Source: TWA4 sp051879215 (GTDB lineage Bacteria > Bacillota > Clostridia > Lachnospirales > Lachnospiraceae). From it: 11,836 bases of DNA. Shown here piece by piece: positions 6,143-11,836 of the stretch (the stretch's first letter is position 1; each line of letters opens with the position of its first letter). The stretch covers positions 1 through 11,836 of the forward strand of contig JBJELP010000132.1 in assembly GCA_051879215.1 (NCBI GenBank). Direction: 5' to 3'. The notes beneath the pieces were generated by a model. That model was not told the origin of the DNA and did not search any database. It worked only from the letters and a program-made list of their open reading frames with translations. The translations under genes and the position numbers were made by a program.

Positions 6143-7087
6143 ATGAATGGTGTGAGACTCTCTACCCTGATGGAAAAAATCGGACTGAAGAATATTACAA
6201 AGTCCATTGATCCCCATGAAATCATTATCAGGGTATCAGATATTAACCGTCCGGCACTTCAGCTGACAGGTTATTATGATCATTTTGAAAATAAAAGAGT
6301 TCAGATTATAGGGAATGTGGAGCAGACATATCTGCACAATAAGATGACGCATGAACAGCGTGTAGAGTGTTATGAAGCTCTGTTCAGCAAGCAGATTCCC
6401 TGTCTGGTACTCTGCAGAGGCTACCTTCCGACCAAAACCATGGCTGATATTGCAGAAAAATACGGTGTCCCTCTGCTGATTACACAGAAATCCACTGCAG
6501 AAGTGACCGCATCTGTTGTTCGTTTTCTCAGCTATCATCTTGCTCCCAGTATCTGTATTCATGGTGTACTGGTGGATGTATACGGTGAAGGCGTTCTGAT
6601 CAAGGGGGAAAGCGGGATCGGAAAAAGTGAAATTGCGCTGGAACTGATCAAGAGAGGCCATCGTCTTGTCAGCGATGATGTGGTTGAGATTAAAAAGATC
6701 AGTCAGGATGAACTGGTGGGTACTGCACCGGAGATTACGAAGTACCTGATCGAACTTCGCGGTATTGGTATTATGGATGCAAAAGCCCTTTTCGGTATCG
6801 GAAGTGTAAAGGATACACAGTCCATTGATATGGTAATTTCACTGGAAAAATGGACCAAGGATACACAGTTTGACCGTATGGGTACGAATGAAAGCTATGA
6901 GACAATTCTTGGCAATCAGCTGCCCCTTTATAAGATTCCTGTGAGTCCGGGCCGTAACGTTGCGATTATTATTGAATCCGCTGCAATGAATCACCGCCAG
7001 AAGATGATGGGATATAATGCAGCTGAAGAATTATATAAAAGACTGGTAAACCGTATGAGTCATGAAGAAGCGGAGGAAATTATTTAA
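6143..7087 (+). CDS. hprK: HPr(Ser) kinase/phosphorylase
   Basis: The 314-residue protein is a complete HprK. It phosphorylates Ser46 of HPr and Crh using ATP or pyrophosphate, and removes the phosphate by phosphorolysis, so linking glycolytic state to CcpA control. The N-terminal domain covers about 1-130. The kinase domain has CIHGV with catalytic His140, Walker A GESGIGKS (155-162) followed by Glu163, SDDVVEI with Asp178/Asp179 (177-183), and the HprK signature IELRGIGIMD (203-212, Glu204). The C-terminal stretch VSPGRNVAIIIESAAMNHR (267-285) is the phosphorylase loop and tail region. ATG 6143 is chosen because GGAGG (6131-6135) lies 7 nt before it; a TTG at 6137 would directly abut that site. 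It is first in the operon, with murB one base after its stop. Its likely local substrate is the small HPr-like protein at 8998. Confidence 0.97.
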   Translation: MNGVRLSTLMEKIGLKNITKSIDPHEIIIRVSDINRPALQLTGYYDHFENKRVQIIGNVEQTYLHNKMTHEQRVECYEALFSKQIPCLVLCRGYLPTKTMADIAEKYGVPLLITQKSTAEVTASVVRFLSYHLAPSICIHGVLVDVYGEGVLIKGESGIGKSEIALELIKRGHRLVSDDVVEIKKISQDELVGTAPEITKYLIELRGIGIMDAKALFGIGSVKDTQSIDMVISLEKWTKDTQFDRMGTNESYETILGNQLPLYKIPVSPGRNVAIIIESAAMNHRQKMMGYNAAEELYKRLVNRMSHEEAEEII

Positions 7088-7088
7088 G

Positions 7089-8042
7089 ATGCAGTTATAT
7101 CAGGAACTTACAAAAGAAATGACCGGAAAACTTCTTGGACAGTTTGCAGAAATTACAGGACCGGATCAGGTTGTTTTCGGGGAGCCCATGGCAAAGCATA
7201 CAACATTTCGTACAGGAGGTCCCTGCAGTATATTTGTATCCCCTTCGGATGTGAATCAGATCCGTGCAGTAATAGATATTTGTAAGAAAGAATCAGTGCC
7301 CTGGTATGTGATAGGTAATGGCAGCAATCTTCTGGTCAGTGATCAGGGGTATCAGGGTGTCATGATCCATCTGGGCAGTGAATTCTCCAAAGTGGAGATG
7401 GATAAAGAAAGCGGTACTGTTACCGTACAGGCCGGTGCGGCTTTGGGCGGACTGGTAAGAAGTGTGTCCAAAAACGGTCTGGGGGATATGACCTGGGCAG
7501 CGGGAATTCCCGGTTCCTTTGGCGGTGCTGTTGTGATGAATGCCGGCGCATACGGCGGAGAGATGAAGGATGTACTCTGTGAAGTGACCTGGATGGAAGA
7601 GGATGGAAGCATTGTAACAGCTCCCGTATCCGAACTGGGTCTCGGTTATCGTCAGAGTATTTTCAAACACAGCCGCAAAATCGTTCTGGAAGGAAAGCTG
7701 CAGCTGACACACATGGATCCGGAAGGACTGCTTGCACATATCGAGGAACTGAACCGGAAGCGTCGGGAAAAACAGCCTCTGGAATATCCCAGTGCAGGTT
7801 CCACATTCAAACGGCCGGAAGGCTATTTTGCCGGCAAACTGATTGAGGACAGCGGTCTGAAAGGATACCGTCTGGGCGGAGCGCAGGTTTCTGAAAAACA
7901 CTGCGGTTTTGTCATTAACAGGGATCATGCGACAGCAGATGATCTGTACCGGTTATTTCAATATATCAAAGATGTGGTGAAGGAAAAATTCCAGGTGGAT
8001 ATGGAACTGGAAGTGGAATTGATTGGAGAATTTCAGAAATAA
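7089..8042 (+). CDS. murB: UDP-N-acetylenolpyruvoylglucosamine reductase (type II MurB)
   Basis: The 317-residue FAD enzyme reduces UDP-GlcNAc-enolpyruvate to UDP-MurNAc with NADPH in the cytosolic peptidoglycan pathway. FAD-binding motifs are HTTFRTGG (37-44), VIGNGSNLLVSD (74-85) and AAGIPGSFGGAVVMNAGAYGG (137-157). Substrate and catalytic parts are GYRQS (Arg188), YPSAGSTFKRP (233-243, with the proton-donor Ser238) and the C-terminal ELEVELIG (Glu308 area). KLIEDSGLKGYRLGGAQVS (250-268) and the absence of the type I insertion mark the shorter type II form. ATG 7089 comes one base after the hprK stop; GGAGG (7072-7076) lies 12 nt upstream inside hprK, so translational coupling is likely. 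An in-frame ATG at 7062 overlaps hprK, adds residues outside the family pattern and lacks a ribosome site. Confidence 0.97.
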   Translation: MQLYQELTKEMTGKLLGQFAEITGPDQVVFGEPMAKHTTFRTGGPCSIFVSPSDVNQIRAVIDICKKESVPWYVIGNGSNLLVSDQGYQGVMIHLGSEFSKVEMDKESGTVTVQAGAALGGLVRSVSKNGLGDMTWAAGIPGSFGGAVVMNAGAYGGEMKDVLCEVTWMEEDGSIVTAPVSELGLGYRQSIFKHSRKIVLEGKLQLTHMDPEGLLAHIEELNRKRREKQPLEYPSAGSTFKRPEGYFAGKLIEDSGLKGYRLGGAQVSEKHCGFVINRDHATADDLYRLFQYIKDVVKEKFQVDMELEVELIGEFQK

Positions 8043-8044
8043 TC

Positions 8045-8995
8045 ATGTCTTTTGCAAATGATGTGAAAAAGGAGATCAGCGCCGGAAAATTAGGGGCCAG
8101 ACATTGCGTTCTGGCTGAAACTGCTGCAATCGTGATGAATAACGGCGAGCTGATCGAAACAGATAAAGGACTCTGTCTGGAAATCGGTACAGACAGATAC
8201 ATAACAGCAGTTCGTTTTCGAAAGCTGATAAAAGAAGGATTCGGTGTTCTGATGCAGGTATCCGTTCGATGCGGTCATCCGGGCAGTGTGAAGCGGTATC
8301 TTCTCAGGGAGCAGAATCCCGGGGCAGTGAATCGGATTCTGGACGCTCTGAAACTGGAACATAAGGCAGCCAGACTCTTTGAACAGGACATACCTGTCAA
8401 TGAAATCCTGCTCATGAGCAGCTGCTGCAGAAGGGCTTTTCTGGCGGGCAGCTTTTTGTGCTGCGGAACCATGAGCAGTCCGGATAAAAGCTATCATCTT
8501 GAGCTGGTCAGCTCCGGCATGCGGAAAGCACTTCAGATGGCATCCATGATGTGTGCTTTCGATCTGGAACCGAGGGTGATCAGGCGCAGGAATCATTATG
8601 TTGTTTATATCAAGGAAGGCGGGCAGCTGTCTGATATGCTGAATATCATGCAGGCCACCAATTCTCTCCTTGAATATGAAAATATACGAATAACAAGAGA
8701 AATCCGGGGGAATATCAATCGTGTAGTGAATTGTGAGACAGCCAACATCAGAAAGACAGTATCTGCAGCCAGAATGCAGGTTGAAGATATTATTCTGATC
8801 AGAGATCATATCGGAATGTCAAAGTTAACAAAAGAGCTGTATGATACCGCAATGATGAGGCTGCAGAACGAGGAAGCAACATTGAAGGAACTCGGTGCAA
8901 TGATGAATCCGCCGGTGGGTAAGTCAGGGATGAATCACAGATTTCAGAAACTGAAAAAAATGGCGGATGAGATCAGGGCGAGTATGGAGGAATAA
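8045..8995 (+). CDS. whiA: DNA-binding protein WhiA
   Basis: The 316-residue protein matches WhiA of Gram-positive bacteria, which combines a LAGLIDADG homing-endonuclease-like domain without nuclease activity and a C-terminal helix-turn-helix. Visible markers are the N-terminus MSFANDVKKEI, the CCRRAFLAGSFLCCGTMSSP core (127-146) with HLEL after it, the NCETANIRKTVSAA linker (229-242) and the C-terminal HTH TLKELGAMMNPPVGKSGMNHRF (279-300). In actinomycetes WhiA controls sporulation division genes; in Bacillus it affects cell division and metabolism. Its targets here are unknown. The start lies 2 nt after the murB stop, and the nearest GGAG (8025-8028) is 16 nt away, so expression probably depends on coupling to murB. 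It is followed by the Crh-like gene, the same linkage as whiA-crh in Bacillus subtilis. Confidence 0.95.
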   Translation: MSFANDVKKEISAGKLGARHCVLAETAAIVMNNGELIETDKGLCLEIGTDRYITAVRFRKLIKEGFGVLMQVSVRCGHPGSVKRYLLREQNPGAVNRILDALKLEHKAARLFEQDIPVNEILLMSSCCRRAFLAGSFLCCGTMSSPDKSYHLELVSSGMRKALQMASMMCAFDLEPRVIRRRNHYVVYIKEGGQLSDMLNIMQATNSLLEYENIRITREIRGNINRVVNCETANIRKTVSAARMQVEDIILIRDHIGMSKLTKELYDTAMMRLQNEEATLKELGAMMNPPVGKSGMNHRFQKLKKMADEIRASMEE

Positions 8996-8997
8996 AT

Positions 8998-9249
8998 ATG
9001 GTAACAAAGTCGATTACAATCAGCAAAAAGGTGGAAAAGGGGCAGAGCCCTGTTGCCTTGTTTGTACAGGAAGCCAATAGATTTGAGAGCCGTATTATGG
9101 TTCAGACCGGCAACAAATCTATTAATGCAAAGAGCATTATGGGGGTTATGACACTGGATTTTTCACAGGGTGCTCAGATGGAAATATCTGCCGAAGGTGC
9201 GGACGAGACACAGGCAGTCGAAGGCATCTGGAATCTGCTTTGTAAATAA
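8998..9249 (+). CDS. Crh-like HPr-family regulatory protein without His15
   Basis: The 83-residue protein has the HPr fold length and aligns without gaps to Bacillus Crh over its N-terminal half: ALFVQEANRF (20-29) is identical to my recollection of Crh. The Ser46 region AKSIMGVMTL (44-53) is intact, so HprK should recognise it. Position 15, the PTS phosphohistidine in HPr and Gln in Crh, is Gly here, and Arg17 is Ser (KGQSPVA, 14-20). It therefore cannot accept phosphate from Enzyme I and is inferred to be a regulator only, perhaps binding CcpA when phosphorylated on Ser46. The start at 8998 lies 2 nt after the whiA stop, with GGAGG (8986-8990) inside the whiA end at 7-nt spacing. Being in one operon with hprK supports a kinase-substrate pair. 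A normal HPr must be encoded elsewhere if the cell has a PTS. The symbol crh is not given because orthology is unproven. Confidence 0.9.
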   Translation: MVTKSITISKKVEKGQSPVALFVQEANRFESRIMVQTGNKSINAKSIMGVMTLDFSQGAQMEISAEGADETQAVEGIWNLLCK

Positions 9250-9280
9250 AATCGGTCATGCAGCAGCGACTGCAGGGAAC

Positions 9281-9318
9281 AAGAGCATCCGTAGAACTGG
9301 AATATGGATGCTCTTTTT
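9281..9318 (+). terminator. Terminator between the crh-like gene and dnaE
   Basis: Bases 9281-9293 pair with 9303-9315 (13 bp, one G-T wobble, loop 9294-9302), followed by T 9314-9318. It closes the hprK operon. A smaller 5-bp TGCAG/CTGCA hairpin precedes it at 9259-9274. dnaE begins only 26 nt later. Confidence 0.88.
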
Positions 9319-9344
9319 CAGTAATTCAGGAAGAAGGTGAGAAA

Positions 9345-11836
9345 ATGGCATTTACACATCTGCATGTTCATACGGAATTCAGTCTGCTGGATGGTTCATC
9401 GAAAATCAGTGAAATTGCAGTGCAGGCAAAACGTCTGGGATTTGACAGTCTGGCAATTACCGATCACGGGGTCATGTATGGCGCTGTGGATTTTTACAGA
9501 GCCTGCAGGGAAGCGGACATTAAACCCGTCATCGGCTGTGAAATCTATGTATGCCCCGGTTCCCGTTTTGACAAGGAAAAAGGTAAGGACGACTTCCGAT
9601 ATTTTCATCTGGTTTTGCTGGCAGAGAATGATCTGGGATATCACAACCTGATGAAAATTGTCTCCATCGGATTCACAGAAGGTTATTACTATAAACCCCG
9701 TGTGGATTATGAGACTCTGGAAAAATATCATGAGGGAATTATTGCACTTTCCGCATGTCTGGCCGGAGAGGTGGCAAGAAATCTGGCCGTTGACCGTTAT
9801 GAAGAAGCAAAGGCGGCAGCCCTTCATTATGAAGAAATCTTTGGTAAGGGAAATTTCTTTCTGGAACTGCAGGATCACGGAATCGAGGAACAGAAACTGG
9901 TGAATCAGCAGCTTCTGCGTATGCACCGGGAAACCGGCATTGAACTGGTCTGTACCAATGATATTCACTATATTTTTCCTGATGATGCGGCAGCCCATGA
10001 TATTCTTCTGTGCATTCAGACCGGAAAAAAGGTTTCCGATGAAGACCGCATGCGTTACGAAGGCGGTCAGTATTATCTGAAAAGTGAAGAGGAAATGGCC
10101 GCTCTGTTCCCCTATGCACCGGAAGCACTGGAGAATACCCATAAAATTGCGGAACGATGCAATGTGGAGATTGAATTCGGCGTGCAGAAGCTGCCGCATT
10201 TTGATGTGCCGGAGGGTTTCACTGCCTGGGAATATCTGCAGAAGCTTTGTTTTGAAGGATTTGCAAAACGATATCCGGATCAGCCGGAGGAACTGAAGGA
10301 ACGGCTGCTTTATGAACTGAATACGATTCATACCATGGGATATGTGGATTATTTCCTGATCGTATGGGATTTTATTCATTATGCAAAAAGCAGATCCATT
10401 ATGGTGGGACCGGGCCGGGGTTCTGCTGCGGGAAGTATCGTTTCCTACTGTCTGGAAATCACAGACATTGATCCGATCCGCTATCAGCTGCTGTTTGAGC
10501 GTTTCCTGAATCCGGAACGTGTATCCATGCCGGATATTGATGTGGATTTCTGTTACGAACGCCGGCAGGAAGTCATCGACTACGTGGTGGAAAAGTATGG
10601 AAAAGACTGTGTGGCCCAGATTGTTACCTTTGGTACCCTTGCAGCAAGAGGTGTGATCCGCGATGTGGGGCGGGTACTGGATCTGCCCTATGCCAAATGT
10701 GATGCCATTGCCAAGATGGTTCCTCAGGAACTGAATATCACCATTGATAAGGCTCTGACCATGAATCCGGAGCTGCGCAGACAGTACGAAGAGGATGAAG
10801 AAGTACATCACCTGATTGATATGTCCAGGCGTCTGGAAGGTCTCCCCAGACATACATCCATGCATGCTGCCGGCGTGGTGATCAGTGAGCATCCTACGGT
10901 GGAGTATGTGCCGCTTTCCCGGGGAAGTGACGGGGCTGTAACCACCCAGTATATTATGACCACTCTGGAAGAGCTGGGACTTCTGAAAATGGATTTCCTG
11001 GGGCTTCGTACCCTTACGGTCATCCGGGATGCATTGCGTCTGATTGAAAAAAGAGGCATTCAAATCGATCTGAATCAGATTGATTACAATGACAGGGCTG
11101 TTCTGGATTATATCGGAACCGGAAAAACCGAAGGGGTGTTCCAGCTGGAAAGTGCCGGTATGAAAAGCTTCATGAAGGAGTTAAAACCCCAGAATCTGGA
11201 AGATATCATTGCCGGTATTTCCCTGTATCGTCCCGGTCCCATGGATTTTATTCCCCGGTATCTGAAAGGCAAAAATGATCCGGAGCATATTACCTATGAA
11301 TGTGATGCGCTGATTCCCATTTTACAGCCCACCTATGGATGTATCGTATATCAGGAACAGGTTATGCAGATTGTTCGTGATCTGGGCGGATATTCCCTGG
11401 GACGAAGCGATCTGGTCCGCCGTGCCATGTCCAAGAAAAAAATGAAGGTCATGGAAAAGGAACGCCGGAATTTCATATACGGCAATCCGGAAGAAGGCGT
11501 ATGCGGATGTATCGCCAACGGCATTTCAGAAAAAACAGCGGAAACCATTTACAATGAAATGATGGATTTTGCAAAATATGCATTCAATAAATCCCATGCG
11601 GCAGCCTATGCGGTGGTATCATATCAGACAGCCTGGTTAAAATATTACTATCCCACGGAATTTATGGCCGCTTTGCTCACATCCATTATTGAGAACAGTA
11701 CGAAAATCAGCGAATATATTCTGGTATGCAGACAGATGGGAATCCGGATCCTTCCTCCTGACATCAATGAAGGAGACTGGGATTTTACGGCAGCAGGCGA
11801 TCAGATTCGATTTGGTATGGCCGGTATTCGAAGCGT
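9345..11836 (+). CDS. dnaE: DNA polymerase III subunit alpha, DnaE type (3' end outside window)
   Basis: The frame is open from ATG 9345 to the window end and gives 830 residues of a protein normally about 1,100-1,200 long. The PHP domain comes first, with HLHVHTEFS (5-13), ITDHG (38-42), GCEIY (64-68), FHLVLLA (87-93), SACLAGE (136-142) and TNDIHY (204-209). All nine usual metal ligands appear present: His7, His9, Asp16, His41, Glu66, His88, Cys138, Asp206, His208. The polymerase core has VGPGRGSAAGS (354-364), the catalytic PDIDVDF (Asp399, Asp401) and LLKMDFLGLRTL with the third Asp550. YRPGPMDFIPRY (628-639) and FNKSHAAAYAVVSYQTAWLKYYYP (747-770) follow. The end of the fingers, the OB fold and clamp-binding parts are cut off. 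AAGGTGA (9334-9340) is the ribosome site. It polymerises DNA at the fork; in Firmicutes it usually works beside PolC. A 555-codon antisense frame overlaps it but is not supported as a gene. Confidence 0.97.
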   Translation, partial: MAFTHLHVHTEFSLLDGSSKISEIAVQAKRLGFDSLAITDHGVMYGAVDFYRACREADIKPVIGCEIYVCPGSRFDKEKGKDDFRYFHLVLLAENDLGYHNLMKIVSIGFTEGYYYKPRVDYETLEKYHEGIIALSACLAGEVARNLAVDRYEEAKAAALHYEEIFGKGNFFLELQDHGIEEQKLVNQQLLRMHRETGIELVCTNDIHYIFPDDAAAHDILLCIQTGKKVSDEDRMRYEGGQYYLKSEEEMAALFPYAPEALENTHKIAERCNVEIEFGVQKLPHFDVPEGFTAWEYLQKLCFEGFAKRYPDQPEELKERLLYELNTIHTMGYVDYFLIVWDFIHYAKSRSIMVGPGRGSAAGSIVSYCLEITDIDPIRYQLLFERFLNPERVSMPDIDVDFCYERRQEVIDYVVEKYGKDCVAQIVTFGTLAARGVIRDVGRVLDLPYAKCDAIAKMVPQELNITIDKALTMNPELRRQYEEDEEVHHLIDMSRRLEGLPRHTSMHAAGVVISEHPTVEYVPLSRGSDGAVTTQYIMTTLEELGLLKMDFLGLRTLTVIRDALRLIEKRGIQIDLNQIDYNDRAVLDYIGTGKTEGVFQLESAGMKSFMKELKPQNLEDIIAGISLYRPGPMDFIPRYLKGKNDPEHITYECDALIPILQPTYGCIVYQEQVMQIVRDLGGYSLGRSDLVRRAMSKKKMKVMEKERRNFIYGNPEEGVCGCIANGISEKTAETIYNEMMDFAKYAFNKSHAAAYAVVSYQTAWLKYYYPTEFMAALLTSIIENSTKISEYILVCRQMGIRILPPDINEGDWDFTAAGDQIRFGMAGIRS

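Noticed and set aside
7062..7088. Longer murB start overlapping hprK
   Set aside because: There is no Shine-Dalgarno before 7062, the added Lys/Arg-rich residues do not fit MurB, and GGAGG falls downstream of it.
9396..11063. A 555-codon open frame on the minus strand
   Set aside because: It lies wholly inside dnaE, which is supported by catalytic motifs. The antisense translation is rich in His, Phe, Cys and Ile in the way mirror frames are, and shows no family motif.

Overview
The window reads as a chromosomal segment of a low-to-moderate GC anaerobic Firmicute, most likely a Lachnospiraceae-type Clostridium relative. Reasons: a class II fructose-bisphosphate aldolase, a type III glutamine synthetase, a Gram-positive HprK with a Crh-like partner, WhiA, strong GGAGG ribosome binding sites and U-tract terminators. 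All genes lie on the + strand. No tRNA, rRNA, insertion sequence or CRISPR array was seen.

Layout. (1) 2-1000: 3' part of tex (YqgF end, HhH, S1), closed by a strong terminator at 1102-1145. (2) 1226-2421: a monocistronic accessory gene for an Rpn-family PD-(D/E)XK nuclease, with two sigma-A-like promoters and a TTG start. Inside it is a near-perfect Shine-Dalgarno followed by an in-frame ATG (2236) that could express the C-terminal 61 residues separately. (3) 2514-3493: fba with its own promoter. (4) 3494-5877: glnN, preceded by a structured leader with a terminator and an inverted repeat. (5) 6070-9249: the operon hprK-murB-whiA-crh-like, with tight spacing, its own promoter and two upstream palindromes, ended by a terminator at 9281-9318. 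(6) 9345-11836: dnaE, cut by the window end. It is open to the edge, and a long antisense frame overlaps it.

How the genes work together. HprK and the small HPr-like protein form a kinase-substrate pair of the carbon catabolite signalling system. The HPr-like protein keeps Ser46 but has Gly at position 15 and Ser at 17, so it should act only as a regulatory Crh-type protein and not in PTS sugar transport. It shares an operon with MurB (peptidoglycan precursor synthesis) and WhiA (division and cell-envelope regulator), which couples carbon status to envelope growth. The RapZ/YvcJ and GlmR/YvcK genes that often sit in this neighbourhood are absent. Fba (glycolysis) and GlnN (ammonium assimilation) are independent metabolic units.

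Most interesting: the Rpn gene has the architecture of a toxin gene with an intragenic antitoxin, with a weak TTG start for the full nuclease and a much stronger SD plus ATG for the C-terminal fragment. Next in interest are the Crh-like protein lacking both phosphotransfer residues, and the possible attenuator leader of glnN.
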